DNA of 64,000 nucleotides from Heterocephalus glaber (lineage: Eukaryota > Chordata > Mammalia > Rodentia > Bathyergidae): positions 10,737,697 through 10,801,696 of the forward strand of contig NW_004624784.1 in assembly GCF_000247695.1 (NCBI RefSeq), read 5' to 3'. How positions within the stretch are numbered: position 1 is the stretch's first letter; the number at the start of each line of letters is the position of its first letter. The notes beneath the pieces are model-generated. The model was not told the origin of the DNA, searched no databases, and was given only the letters and a program-made list of their open reading frames with translations. Below are positions 12,001 to 23,679 of the stretch, piece by piece. The position numbers and the translations under genes are program-made.

Positions 12001-12674
12001 TTATATACAAATAACCTCCGGCTGCTGGGTGCAAATAAAGAAGGGTTTTTATGCATATATGTGTTGTTCAGAGCTTTTCTAAAAAGATACTTCTAACCAT
12101 GAGCCACAAAAGTCACCAAACTAAAGTACAATGTCCTTCTTGTTATGGTTTCCTACTTGATTATGACCAAAATTAAATTATACAAATATTTCACTAAATA
12201 TCTTCTCAAACCTTATAAATATTAATATGAACTCAATCTCCTATGTGCCCAGCATTTAAAAATCCATTTAAAAATCTTGGAAACTAATTTAAGATTTCCA
12301 TCTAGAATACAAATGAGCAAGTCCTCTTCCTAGCTCTGTTTTGCTCAGCACCCATATCTGCACATTTAGTACTGAATGTCAGTTGGTAGCACTTAAAAAT
12401 TATGAATATTAAAAGCATGTTTCTGCCTGCTAACATAGTAGAGCTCGGCAACCATTGAATTTGTCATAAGCTGAGTTTTCAAGGAATAAACTACTGCCTC
12501 TAAAACACCAAAGCATTGTGTAAATTCCCAAATTATGAAAAGGGTATGCAAAGGGATGAGATTTTACTAAATATGTTATCTGGGAAGATTTGACAAACAA
12601 AATCTTTTTTAAAACTTTCCACCTTATATGATCACTTGGCTATACCTGTTCTTTAGTTGACAGTGTATCTGAAC
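9052..12674. other. Long gene-free stretch with possible conserved segments
   Basis: No exon or repeat family was recognised with confidence. A 'gggcagggcaggg' G-rich patch lies near 9655-9677. The parts at about 10610-10800 and 11590-11990 are free of visible repeats and rich in ATTA and AATTA motifs, so they could be conserved non-coding sequence. That is inference only. Open frames of 60-90 codons here are unconvincing. Confidence 0.4.
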
Positions 12675-12970
12675 AATAAATAATATTATCAACTACTATT
12701 AACTGAATATTCACTATGTGCCAGGCTCTGTGACAACCATTTTACATACATATGTACATGCTCTTTTTATATACATGCTTTTATCCACATACCATCATTA
12801 TATACATCCTTATATTACATACTACACATACATGTTATCTATACTTATACCTACACTGTCATATAAATTCTCTACCTCATAAAGTAACTAGTTTTGTTAT
12901 TCCCAGAGAGGACAGGTGACTTACTTAAGGCATTAAACAAAAAGCAGAAGAATAGTTAACAATTCAATAC
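12675..12970 (-). repeat. MIR split by AT-rich sequence
   Basis: 'ttcactatgtgccaggctct' and 'gacaaccattttacat' give an antisense MIR start. 'attcccagagaggacaggtg' and 'gacttacttaaggcattaa' resemble its later part. Between them lies about 100 bp of 'tacat'-rich sequence. The joining of the two halves is tentative. Confidence 0.5.
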
Positions 12971-13095
12971 TCTCTTTACATCCCCTTGTACATTACTATG
13001 CAACCAAAGGATAGAACATAAAACCTCCTAATGGGCTGCTGCTGGCTGGATACTGCTCACTCTTTTGGGTTCAAGAGATTAGTACCTAACTATTT

Positions 13096-13174
13096 TTTTC
13101 TTTTTTTGGTACCGAGGATTGACCTTGTACTTGCTAGGCAGGCGGTGGAACCACTGAGCTAAATCTGTGGCCCC
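13096..13174 (-). mobile_element. ID-like SINE, young subfamily
   Basis: Reverse copy with T-rich tail, GGTACC, 'gaggattgaccttgtac', 'ccactgagctaaat' and GGCCCC. The target duplication is 'agtacctaactattt' at 13081-13095 against 'agtacctatctattt' at 13175-13189, with one mismatch. Confidence 0.93.
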
Positions 13175-13269
13175 AGTACCTATCTATTTTAAATCTCCAT
13201 TAATAAGTGTTCCATGCACAACTCTTCTTTCTGCAAAGATTCATTCATCCAGAAAACTAAACAGGCACT

Positions 13270-13350
13270 TTTGGTTTGAATTTTATTATTTTATTTTATA
13301 ATAAATAATTTTATTTTATTGGGATTATTTTACTTTATTCTTATTCTATT
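13270..13350. repeat. AT-rich TTTTA-type low-complexity tract
   Basis: Repeated TTTTA and TTTA words run through the segment. The interval 13351-13582 next to it is unassigned. Confidence 0.8.
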
Positions 13351-13582
13351 GTTTTACTTAATTTAAAACAGCTTACTGAGATCACCTGTTTATTGTATGG
13401 AAACCCAACCGGGTTACTCTGCCAAACCTCTGCACTATGCACCTATTTACACCCAAATGCTTGGCTTGGAAGGCAGGAGAGAGTGGTTACTGGGATTGAG
13501 ATCTGGAACAAAGTTCAACAAACAGTACACTAATATCCCATGTGACAAATCCTTCATGTAAGTAAAAGATAATGCTACCACC

Positions 13583-13675
13583 CATTTAACAGATTACCAA
13601 GCAGATTAAATGAAGGGATGTATATAGAGTGATGCATACATAGTAAGTACTCAATACATGTTAGCTGTTATCTTT
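13583..13675 (+). repeat. MIR 3' half
   Basis: 'gattaaatgaagggatgt' followed by 'acatagtaagtactcaatac' and 'atgttagctgttat' is the sense-strand 3' part of a MIR consensus. Confidence 0.55.
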
Positions 13676-14282
13676 CTTTGGAGTGTTGGATTCTAATCAA
13701 AACATCTTTACTACTTTCTTTGGAATGTTATATAGTTCTTTTTTGTCTCTCTATTAAGAATCATCTTAGACTCAATAAGTATTTTTTCTACTCAATTTTA
13801 TGCCATCAGCTCCACAGCTCTCCAAATCATTCTAAATTACCCTTAAGTTTCTCTGGACTTTGAGAGATTCAAAGTCTTTTTCCAAATTATATATTAAACT
13901 TTCCTGTTTGCATTGATTTTTCTAGCTGCTTAATCACTTCTGTTAACCTCTGCTTTTTACCAGATTGGCTAGATCTTTCTGATATGAAAACATGCAGATG
14001 AACAATCTGAATTAACCTCTCAAGAGCCTAAAAATTAGAACTCATTGAAGTCCATCCTGATTTCTGCCTTCCCTTAGCATTTACCACTACGTTCATTACC
14101 ACATGCTCATCTGGACACTTCCTCCGTGCCTTACATCACAACAGATGTTTTGTCCAGACCTCAGAGTAAAATTTTCTCTCCCTTTCTCTTATAATGGGAA
14201 ATACACAGTGCAGTTACTTGCAAAGTTATTATTTGTACATGAAACTACAACTTTCCAGTATGTATAGTTAAGTTATATGTTT
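13676..14282. other. Gene-free sequence, no feature recognised
   Basis: AT-rich DNA with a 61-codon frame that begins by chance. No repeat was identified. Confidence 0.45.
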
Positions 14283-14375
14283 TCATTCATTCCTTCAACA
14301 AACATTTGTTTTATGCCTACCATGTCCCATGGTAGGTAGACAATATGTTTAAGCACAGAAAAAGAAATACCTTAT
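14283..14375 (-). repeat. L2 3'-end trace
   Basis: 'attcattccttcaacaaaca' and 'tttatgcctaccatgtccc' are the typical antisense start of an L2 3' end. Confidence 0.5.
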
Positions 14376-14608
14376 GTGCTAAATTCTGGTGTCTGCTTAG
14401 GTCACACAGGTTAAAAGGAATGCTATGATTTTTTAAGAGTCAAATTAATTAAATATTATTTAGAAATATATATTTTTATTTCCAAATTCGATTTCTTTTT
14501 AGGGGGAAAAATTCTCAGTGGACTAAAAAGTCCCTCTGAAAACTGTCAATGTATTTTATAGGATGTGCTGATGTGATAATAAATGAGTCTGCAGACAAGA
14601 ATAGGAAA

Positions 14609-14814
14609 GGGCTAGGCACAGTGGGATATGCCTGCAGTCCCAGATGCTAGGGAGCCAAGGCAGACCACTGGCTAGTTCAAGGACAACCTGGGCAACTTAG
14701 CAAGACCCTGCCTCAAATAAATAAATAAAAAAGGATAGAAGTGTAGCTCAGCAGCAAAGCACCTGCTTACTATGAACAAGGCCTTGGTTTGACCCAGCAA
14801 GGCAGGAAAAAAAA
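14609..14814 (+). mobile_element. B1-dID dimeric SINE
   Basis: The B1 half ('ggctaggcacagtgggata', 'tgcctgcagtcccagatgct', 'caagaccctgcctcaaat') is followed by an AAAT-rich joint and an ID half ('tgtagctcagcagcaaagca', 'ccttggtttgacccagca') with a short A-tail. Confidence 0.88.
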
Positions 14815-14999
14815 GGAATGTAGAACTGTTTTTGTTTCTCTGGAGTGATATGGGATGATGGTGTTTTATTCTGTTTTCTATATTCATTTATATTGGCATA
14901 TTATTTTTTACTTTTATTTCTTATAAGAACTTTTAATAAAATTTCAAACATTATGTATCTACTTAATGTAACCCCAAAAGATCACTGAAGTCTCCCTTT

Positions 15000-15073
15000 T
15001 TGTACTGGGAATAGAACTCAGGGACTCACAGTTGCCAGCCAAGCACTGTGCCACTGAGTTACATCTCCGGCCC
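15000..15073 (-). mobile_element. ID-type SINE, older copy
   Basis: Reverse copy: 'gtactgggaatagaactcag', then 'gccactgagttacatctccg', then GGCCC. Target duplication 'ctgaagtctcccttt' at 14985-14999 against 'ctgaagtctccttt' at 15073-15086. Sequence drift in the boxes suggests greater age than the GGTACC copies. Confidence 0.85.
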
Positions 15074-15086
15074 TGAAGTCTCCTTT

Positions 15087-15754
15087 AATGAAAAATAATT
15101 CAGCACTTTTACTTCCCTTTCTTTACACCTGTAACAGTATTCTATTTTATTTTTAATTATCAGAATATTTTTTAATGTTAACCTTAACTTGAAACTGCCT
15201 GAAAGGTGGTGTGGGGCATATCAATATCCAAGATCAGGTCTCTTTTAGATCTGAAAAATATTCATTCCTCCAATGATTATCACAGTTTATTCCTTTGTTT
15301 TGCTTTGTATTGTGCAATAATCTCTATCACTTTCAGACTATATTTGTGTCTTTCTTCTAGAAGGCTCTGTTGGCATTCTAGGTATTTTTCTCACATTTAT
15401 TGGGGTTTCTAAGTAAAGCCTTCCTTTTATTTCCAATGAAGATTTATATTACCTATTATGTTTTCATTTCATTATACTTCCCTTTTAGATTCTTATTTAC
15501 TAGATGAAACCTCTTTAGGTGTCTCACTGAGTTTACAAGGAAGAGCTTTTCTAACAGTTTATTTCATGAAGCAAATCTATTTCAGAAAGATTTTTCTGAA
15601 ACAACTTTGACTTGGAGCTGTAGAATTTTAATTATTTGTCTATAATATGTAGTTTGGTCTTTTTAAACCTTTGAGCTTGGTCTCCTGACCTTGGTCTTCC
15701 AGGCTTACCATAACTGAGGACTGCTTAAAGTTCTTCTCAGCAGTTCAGATGAAT
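15087..15754. other. Gene-free sequence, no feature recognised
   Basis: T-rich DNA without a recognised repeat or exon. Confidence 0.45.
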
Positions 15755-15890
15755 CAATTAATTTAACAAATCTCTTCAGTGCTTACTGTGTGTGGACACT
15801 CTTCTGTCCACTGGGAATCAATGAGAGAGAATCTACTCCAATTCCCAACTCTTTCTTCCCGGCCCTCATGGAGCTGAGAACTTAAAGAAA
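15755..15890 (-). repeat. L2 3'-end trace
   Basis: 'taatttaacaaatctcttca', 'gtgcttactgtgtgtggaca', 'ccctcatggagctgagaact' follow the antisense L2 order. Confidence 0.5.
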
Positions 15891-16074
15891 GAAACAACAA
15901 AATCTCACACTGGTGAATGAATATGAAGAGACATTTGCAGATGGCCTGGTGTCCAAAGCAGAACCAAAAGATGACTGATAGCAGGTGTGAATCCTGATTC
16001 TTGACTTCAGTCAACCAAGGTCATAGACTGTCACCTGGTGGAGCCCAAGGAGGTCTCGCTAAAGAACAGATAAG

Positions 16075-16700
16075 GACCTCAATTCATTAAGGTAGGTTCC
16101 TGACTTTCATCGCAGAAAAAGAATTTCAGGATGCATCACTGAAAGGCATAGACAGATTTATTAGGCAGAGTTAGAAAGGAAGAGAAAATAGGAAAGGGAT
16201 GTCACAGCTCTGATGAAGAAGACCAGCCTAGTCCATTAATAAAGGAATGAGACCAGCTTTAATGGAATTGTCTGGGTGGACTAGGGGTGATCATTTTGTC
16301 AGTTCTGGTTTTGCATTCTGGGTCTGAGGAGAGATCTTTATCACTTAATCTGGTTTCCATGAGATGACTGCTTCTGTTTGGGGCAGTCTCAGTTTTGCAG
16401 AGGCTTCACCTGAATCCATAGTTTTAGGGCAATTACTGGAGAGTTCTGGGTCCTCACTGGTAGTTGAATGTCCTTGCAAATCTCTTATCTTGGGGTCCTC
16501 AGTCTTGAAGGTGGATGAGATAGGTCATATAAATTTAGGATTAATCAATCTCATATTGTCAGCTTTTAAACAGACACTCTCTAAATGATTAACATGTCTA
16601 CATGCAGAGCTCAGAAGGGATCTGATCCAACATTTTATGGTAATAAAGCAGATAAGATACAAAATAAAGGCCAAGCTTTGTTCTGTTTTTAGTTATCTAT
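16075..16700 (-). mobile_element. Possible solo LTR of an endogenous retrovirus
   Basis: Read on the minus strand, an AATAAA polyadenylation-like signal near 16160 is followed by a U5-like run of about 80 bp ending near 16075. Upstream sequence is mixed and not repetitive. This is how old ERV LTRs usually look, but I cannot name the family, place the 5' end or find a target duplication. No viral gene is visible. It could also be unrelated unique sequence. Confidence 0.33.
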
Positions 16701-18586
16701 TAGAAACCTACAGGCCCAAGTGAAGATTTATTGCTTTTTAGGTTTTGTTTTGTTTTGTTAGCAAAAACAGTTTTTAAGTCTCTGATTGCCTCAGAGGAGA
16801 ACACAAATCATGCTTTCGGTGAGTAGCAGGTTAAGGGCCTAGAAATAAGTTTGTCCTCTGTCTCTCTGGTGGTCTCTGAACATGTCAAGACTAACTCAGA
16901 ACCTGCCTGGGAGCCAGGAGTCATCCCCACAGCTGTACCCCAGGAAGCTGATAAAGTCAAAGAATGAGAAGGTTGCCAGCTACTTACCCAATCATCTAAA
17001 ACAATCAGCAGCATTGGAGATGAACAAAAGGAGCACCAGCCCAGTGCAAAGACAGCAGGATTCTATGATGACTAGAGACAGAAAATGGGCAAGTGTGGAG
17101 GAGGAATCAGTTGGAGAAGGGGGGTTGCTAAAGAAGAGGCAACTCCAATCCAGTTTCAACCACAGGAAAGAATGTAAAAATTCTTTACAGAAACTAGAAT
17201 GGGCTCACTGCCATTCATTGTGGTTACTTCTGGGGATTTGTTTCCTTTTCAGACAATTTCATGGGTATTTTAAAGGAAATAAGGAAGACATTGTTCACAG
17301 CACTTCCACTCACTATGCTATTTTCTTGGAAGTCAGTGGTTCAATCTTAAATGAAACTTCTCACTAACATTACGTTCACTTATTTATGCTCTCTAAACAA
17401 TGAGTGTTTTTAGGCAAAGATTTTCTAGCCTACCCAACTAAACAAAAGAGCCTCCCACACAGAGACACACATTTCCATTTCGAAAGCCCTGCAGGCAGAT
17501 CTGTGAAGCTTGCTATCATAAGACTCATTTAATTTGAAATTAAATTAAGGGCCCAAAAGGTAAGCACATTGTTCATGTTATTCCAACTAATGTCCTAAAC
17601 TTACAATTTCAATGATTCTCCATCCAATTGATGACTCCTACTGTAATAAAGAATTCATGAACCATGGAACCAACTGACAAAAATAAAATAAATAAATATC
17701 ATTCACAGTTTAGAAGTAAGAATAAGCATTCCCACAGCCCAGTTCCTAAGTCACAAAGGGTAAATATCTGGAGGAAAATTTTTATTAAGTCTATATGTAA
17801 AAGATGTTTAAAAAAAGGCACAAGCACAAAGGGTAATTTCCTAATAAAAACATACCAAGCAAGGTCCCAAATTTCTGATCATTATTAGTCCTCTCCTCTC
17901 CTCTCCTCCTCTCTCTCTCCTCTCTCACTCTCTATCCCTCCCTCCTGAGCTAGGTGAGATGGTAAAATGAAACACAGATCTTTTGTTCTTCACAGTTCTA
18001 AGGTTCCTCTCCCAAATGCATGGGGACGAATCTGATACATTCCTTTATTCATCGTACATTGATTGATCAAGTTGCCCCAATTTTTCTGAGGTTTTCAAAC
18101 AATGCTCACTGCCTGAAAGTAGGAGGGGGAAAATAGGTGATAGAGAAAGAAGCTGGGTTGGAAATTCTCAAATACTGCATGAAGACATCCACAGGGCAAA
18201 CACAATCATTACCAAACCATTTGATTATTTCTGAGCTGGATACAGAAGCAGATATTTGAAAAGGTTGCCAGCCTCCTCCTTCCCTGACTTCCTAGACAGG
18301 AAAACAAGGACAGAACAGGAAATGGATAGAAAGAAAAGGAGATAGTTTAGGAGAAACAGAAAGGAAGGACCAGATATATGAAGGCTCTTTCAAAGAGGAG
18401 ACTAATAGAGTTGGAAACACTGAGAGTGGAGCAGATCTATGAGGTGTGGCATGTGTGCACAGCTGAAGTGGAACGATGAAGGTTATTTTAGTTGAGGGAT
18501 TTGGAGAAGTAGGAGATGTAGGTATTAAAAAGCCATCAAAAGGAACACTATACTTACTGGAAACTCTGCACTGAATCATTGAGAAA
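16701..18586. other. Gene-free sequence with a 161-codon open frame
   Basis: A plus-strand frame at 16882-17367 stays open for 161 codons. Its predicted product is polar with no domain I know, and it has no evident splice or promoter context. I treat it as chance or as part of the LTR-like block. The rest is unassigned apart from the pyrimidine tract at 17889-17946. Confidence 0.4.
17889..17946. repeat. Pyrimidine CTCTC-type simple repeat
   Basis: Nearly uninterrupted C and T with CTCTC and CTC units. Confidence 0.9.
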
Positions 18587-18599
18587 AAGATGAGACTAT

Positions 18600-18680
18600 T
18601 TTTTGGTACCAGGGCTCGAACTCGGGTCCTTGCACTTTCGCAGCAGGCAGCGAAACCACTGAGCTAAATCCCCAGCCCCT
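18600..18680 (-). mobile_element. ID-like SINE, young subfamily
   Basis: Reverse copy with 'ttttttggtaccagggctcg', 'aactcgggtccttgcact' and 'ccactgagctaaatcc', and CpGs still present. Target duplication 'aagatgagactat' is perfect at 18587-18599 and 18682-18694. Confidence 0.94.
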
Positions 18681-18776
18681 TAAGATGAGACTATCTTGCA
18701 GCAACTATGGCTCTAGAATTGTTAGTAGGGAGGTGAGGGGGTAAAACTCGACTGGTATGGCACTTACATATAGTAT

Positions 18777-19158
18777 TGCTATAGTTTAGATCTGAAATGG
18801 CCCACAAAGGCTCATATGTTGCAGGCTTGGTCCCCAGACTGTGGGGATATTGGGAGGTGATGGATCCTTTAGGAACTGGACCTAGGTAGAAGGATCTTTG
18901 GTCATTGAGAGTGCCCTTGAAGGGGACATAGGGACTCCAGCCCCTTCTCTCTCTCTCTCTCTCTCCCTCCCTCTCAGTGGCTATAAGATGAGCACCTCCT
19001 TTGTCATGTACTCCCACCATGATGTACTGTGCTGAAACAGGCCCAAAGCAACGTGGCCAAGTGATCATGTACTAAAACCGTGAGCCAAAATAAAGTTTTA
19101 CTCCTTATAAATTGTTTATCTCAAATAATTTATTACAGTAGCTGAAAGCTGACTAACA
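18777..19158 (+). mobile_element. ERVL-MaLR solo LTR, rodent type
   Basis: The order is characteristic: 'ggcccacaaaggctcata', 'ggcttggtccccagactgtg', a CT-rich stretch, 'ggctataagatgagcacctc', 'aaaccgtgagccaaaataaa', 'aattgtttatctcaaa' and a terminal 'gaaagctgactaaca'. The AATAAA at the expected place would have been the polyadenylation signal. It is an old solo LTR without internal genes. The interval 19159-19499 is unassigned. Confidence 0.8.
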
Positions 19159-19499
19159 CACACATGCTTGATGCAGTGTCAGTTTCCATGCCTAAGAATG
19201 GGGACAATTATAAAGAATACAGGGGAGTACTCAACCAACCTTTCTTTTGTTTGATGCCCTCATTGACTTATGTGTAAATCACGGTGATCTACTTAAATTT
19301 CATGAATTGAAAGTAATTGAAAAATAAATACTCTGATTATAAATAAAGAGGGGTGTGTAGTATACTTAATCCTTACTGCTCAATTCAGGAACAGAATGAC
19401 AAAAAAGTGATGCACCTTGGCCACCTGTGGATCTTCCAGGTCATGCCTCATAGGGTCACTGCAGCCAAATCCTAAATTGGCATTTTCTCACTGTTCCAT

Positions 19500-20025
19500 C
19501 CCCGTCACTCTTCTCTTCTCATTCTACTCACCCTGAGCAGTACTGACACCTTGCCCACCCAAGACCAGCACGGCCAATCATTTACTGATCTTTCCTTTCT
19601 GGGTGTCCTATCGGTTTTCCAAATCAACATTGTTAAAACTAAACTTAGAATCTTCTTGCTTTCTTCTGCTTCTATTCATATGGTCAGTTAAGCTGGACAG
19701 TCATCTTCAAAAACTTTTTTCTTTACTTTACTTTTCTTTCTGCAATGCTAAATGGTAAACAAATTCCAAGGATTCCAACTACTTTGCAGGTCTATTTCCT
19801 CTTTTCTATTTTGACTAGTACAAACTTAGAGCCCATCATATTTTCTCACCTGATTTTCCAAATGGCCTTCTAAGTAACTTTTCAATTCTCTAAAACATCC
19901 TCTATGCTACCACCAGGGCAATGTCTCTAAACAACAATCTCATCAGATGCTCCATCACTGAAAACTTTCAACAGCTCCCAGTGCCTACTGGATGAAATGC
20001 AAAGCCTCTTAAGCTCTGAGTCATG
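19500..20025 (+). repeat. L2 LINE fragment
   Basis: Sense-strand L2 3' region: 'tgctaccaccagggcaatgt', 'ctcatcagatgctccatcac', 'caacagctcccagtgcctac', 'tggatgaaatgcaaagcctc'. It ends at the microsatellite. Confidence 0.6.

Positions 20026-20028
<3 letters not shown>

Positions 20029-20066
<38 letters not shown>
20029..20066. repeat. (TG)n microsatellite, left of gap
   Basis: A pure TG run goes directly into the assembly gap. Confidence 0.95.
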
Positions 20067-20166
20067 NNNNNNNNNNNNNNNNNNNNNNNNNNNNNNNNNN
20101 NNNNNNNNNNNNNNNNNNNNNNNNNNNNNNNNNNNNNNNNNNNNNNNNNNNNNNNNNNNNNNNNNN
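20067..20166. other. Assembly gap, exactly 100 N
   Basis: One hundred N between a TG run and a GA run. The round size suggests a placeholder of unknown true length. Open frames crossing it are artefacts. Confidence 0.98.
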
Positions 20167-20214
<48 letters not shown>

Positions 20215-20235
20215 GAGTGAGAGGGAGGGAGGGAG
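20167..20235. repeat. (GA)n microsatellite, right of gap
   Basis: A GA run decays into GAGG and GGGA units. With the left side it probably forms one compound TG/GA microsatellite. Confidence 0.93.
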
Positions 20236-20275
20236 AAATGTATGGAGAAGTACTTTCAAAACTATCAACCATTAT

Positions 20276-20440
20276 CTAGTGGTTCTTAGCCTTTATGAGG
20301 TCACAGTCCCTTTGGAGAGTCTGATAAAAGCCCTGGAGTTTTCTCAAAAACATACACCCATTCAACTGTAAGTAAAATTCAGTATCCAATTTTAGAGTAT
20401 CCATGGATGCTCAAAGACAATCCAGATTAAGAGCTCTTGC
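20276..20440. repeat. hAT-type MER element
   Basis: 'ctagtggttcttagccttta', 'tgaggtcacagtcccttt' and 'gagtctgataaaagccctgg' follow the start of a Charlie-group element. 'gagtatccatggatgctc' lies near its far end. I cannot name the subfamily. Confidence 0.55.
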
Positions 20441-20754
20441 TTTGGTATTTATTATTTTCACATTGATACACAGAATCAGAGTCCGTATCATCTTGATAGC
20501 ATTTCCAGCCTTAAAAACAAGCTCGCAGCTCTCCTATGGGCAGCCTGATTTTTCATACAGATGTCTAAAATATTCATTAGTGGGGTCACTGGGCACAGAG
20601 TGAACATAGGCAGAAAATTAGTACAGTAGTTAGCGTATAGGCTCACAGTCATTTTATCTGGGTGCAGCTGTCCCTACAAACAACAGTGTGAAAAGAACAG
20701 GTTATTTTGAAAACAAATCAGCTAAATTCAGCCAAAACACTGGCCAGTGGGCTT

Positions 20755-20960
20755 TCATTCTAACTGAATGAAAATGAAGTTCCTTCCTTTTCACATAGCT
20801 TGTGGATGCAAAAACAGACCCACTGAAGCTATTCTGTAGCATAAATGTTCATTATTCATAAACCCATTTCTTCCAGCTGCATCTCTCCTGGCTCGGCTGA
20901 AGCTCCATTTGCCTGTATGTATGTCCCCTACATGTTTGTGCATATTTACACTGTATGTTT
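20755..20960. other. Candidate conserved non-coding block
   Basis: No repeat family is visible. The segment has balanced composition and several pyrimidine-rich and ATTA motifs. Conservation is only suspected. The flanking 20441-20754 and 20961-21092 are unassigned. Confidence 0.2.
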
Positions 20961-21092
20961 CAATTCTCAAGAAAGTATAGTATAGGGAGGGAACAATGTG
21001 TACTCTGCATGTCTGTGTGGGAAATACCACCCAGAACTGCAGGAATGTAGTATTTAAGGGTGACCAATTCTTCACCAGCATAACTGATCATA

Positions 21093-21255
21093 AACTAGGT
21101 ATGGTGGTGCATACCTGTAATCCCAGCACTCTGGGAAGCTCAGGCAGAAGAATCAGGAGTTTGAGCAATTTAGTAAGACCTCATCTCAAAATAAAGTATA
21201 AAAAGGGCTGTAGATGTAGTTCCATGTAAAGTCCCTGGGTTCAATCCCTAATAGG
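21093..21255 (+). mobile_element. B1-dID dimeric SINE
   Basis: B1 half 'taggtatggtggtgcatacc', 'tgtaatcccagcactctggg', 'agacctcatctcaaaataaa', then ID half 'gggctgtagatgtagttcca' and 'ctgggttcaatccctaat'. The ID middle is shortened. Confidence 0.88.
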
Positions 21256-21762
21256 GAGGCAGGGTAATCACACTATTATGACTTTGTGTTACTGAACCAT
21301 GACTGACCCTTCAGTGACTCACAGGTGATCACACACACCACCAAAGTAAAACACCACCATAAACACTTCCCCATATTTCAAACAGTATAGATACACTCCT
21401 GAGCCTGTAACATAGCAAAGGGGCTCTGTGTACTACGAAACACACATATTGAGCATAAAAACTAAAAATGTCCTAAATAAGACACTGCTCTAAAACAATT
21501 ATGAGCCCTTAATTGGCTTCTGTTTGCCTTCTGAAAATAAATATTTTGGGCACATAATATCATAAGACATATCCCTTGGAAATCTGAACTGATGCATTTC
21601 TTTGTTCCATAAACTTCCAACAAGCAGTGCTTAGCAATCACTCAAAGCGTAAAAAAGCTCTTTTCAAAATACCTGCATTTCCCTATTTTGTCACGAGATG
21701 GCAATCTCATGCATTGGTAAACCAAAACAATCTTAAGCAAATCTAACTTTACTAATTTAAAA
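21256..21762. other. Gene-free sequence, no feature recognised
   Basis: Unassigned DNA between a SINE and a DNA transposon relic. Confidence 0.45.
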
Positions 21763-22993
21763 GTGTTGTTCTCAAATTTCGTGGTATGAGGACCATTTTA
21801 AGCTCTTAAAAATTACTGAGGACCCCAAAGAGCTTTTGTTTACATGGTTTTTGTCTATAGATTTTTCACTATATTAGGAATTTAAGGCAAAAATTTAAGC
21901 ATATTGTTATCCACTTAAAATAATAATAAATCCATTATTTGATAACAAAAATATTTTTCTAAAATATAACTACATTTTCCAAAGCAAAAAGATTAGTTGG
22001 AGAAGTGCTCTGTATTCTCACTTTTACTTCCTCAATCCTGTGACACTGTTTGTGTTCAAGTATAGGAGAAAATCTGGCCTCATACAGATAAGTAGTAGGA
22101 AAAGGGAACAATATTCTAGTAGTCTTTTCAGATAATTGTGGATATTCTCCTTCGATACTACACCGAAACTCAGCAAGTGGTAGTTTTTAATGGTTAAGTG
22201 GGTTTGCAGTATCTGAAACTATACCAAAGAACTTTCAATACTGCTATACTGAAATCTATTGGTCTATCTTGTCCTCGTATTCATCCGTCTTTTACCCATC
22301 TATGATGTTTTAACATCATGCAATGGTCACTCGAAAAATATCAGAATTATGCAGATCTTCCAAATGTTGACACATTTCATTATTTGGTACCAGAAAATCA
22401 CATTCCTTAGTATCACCACCAAGCCCATTGGGTTAAGTCTTTAAATATTCGGAAGCTACCAACTTCACAGTGGAAGATGCAAGTTTTTAAAATTCTTTTC
22501 ACTGCAAAGCTTAAATTTTATTTCAAACATTGTCCATTATTTCTCTATAAATGACAGGCTGACTTTATTTTCCAGAAAACTTCTGCCTGGTACTCAAGTC
22601 TGAATAACCATAGTTTATTGTTCTGTCAAGACAAAATGATGTTCCATGAAACACTCAGTTAGTTCAGTTTACAACTCAATCTCATCAGTGCTCTCCCCCC
22701 AACACAATCGTCATACGCAACAGAAATCCTCTATTTGTACTTCCCCTTTCTTCCCAATGATGAAAAACTCAGGATCAAGGTTTGATACAAGTAGTGACTT
22801 TAGGACAGTTTGGTACCTCTAGTTTGAGGTTCCGTGAGGTCTACCTGCCTCTGCTTACACACCATCAGCGCAAATGTTAATCTACCAAAACAGGCAAATC
22901 ATATTGTAATATTACAAGAACAGTTTTGATTTCATGGATTCCCTATAAGGATTTGGGATACCCCCAGAGATGGCCCACACTTGGAGAACCATA
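21763..22993. mobile_element. Long hAT-type DNA transposon relic
   Basis: The left end reads 'ttgttctcaaatttcgtggt' and the right end, reversed, 'atggttctccaagtgtggg', giving decayed terminal inverted repeats of the 'cagtggttctcaaa' type. Between them are blocks I recall from a mammalian hAT consensus: 'gaccccaaagagcttttgtt', 'atctggcctcatacagata', 'gatactacaccgaaactcag' and 'ttccagaaaacttctgcctg'. Length is about 1.23 kb. No transposase frame survives. The 8-bp target duplication is no longer visible. Confidence 0.75.
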
Positions 22994-23004
22994 TTTCAGA
23001 GTTT

Positions 23005-23130
23005 ATTTTATTTAATCCCAAATACTTTGTGAAATATGCAGAGTAAGTACTATGATTATCCTCATTTTACAGAAACCAAGACTCAGAATATTATTTATTC
23101 AAGATGATACAAGCTAGAAAATGGTACAGA
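23005..23130 (-). repeat. MIR SINE
   Basis: Antisense MIR with 'tatcctcattttacagaaac' and 'caagactcagaat' in the expected order. Confidence 0.65.
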
Positions 23131-23679
23131 GGAAATTTAATTTAGAGGTTTTGTTCAGTCTATATTTTTTCAATATATTACATTACATGAAAGACTAAAA
23201 TGGATTTATGTCAGCATTTAAAAATAAAACTGACTGCCACATTTGAGGAACAAGAACAAGCAAGAAATTCTTGGTACAGTAAAACCTCTATTCCTAAACA
23301 CTTGGTTAATGAGAACTCTCACTTAATTTTCTGATGAATTCTTCATTTCTCCCTACTCTTGCTTTCTATCCTTAAAATTTTTGTAAAATATATTAATTAT
23401 AACAAAAATAGGAACTTAGCAAACATCAGATTTCAGTTCTTTCTTGGTGTATATGTTCAAAATGTAATCCTTTTTAAAGGATTACTAGATCTCACAGCCA
23501 GAATTAGAAGCACTGTCATTTCACAGTAGTAAAGCTAAAAATAAGTATAGGAGTATTTTTCCAACTTTTTTCTTAAAGAAGTGGAACATTAGTTAACATT
23601 TTATGTAGCATCTCAATATGGAAAAAAATAAAACTGAAGTTCTCTATCTGGCTGAAGCACACTCTGTCAGTGCTATTAT

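Noticed and set aside
16882..17367. A 161-codon plus-strand frame as a gene.
   Set aside because: No recognisable domain, no splice or promoter context, and it abuts an LTR-like block. Chance is the simpler reading.
19927..20371. Open frames of 65-113 codons on both strands.
   Set aside because: They consist of translated TG/GA repeats and 100 N, so they are artefacts of the microsatellite and gap.
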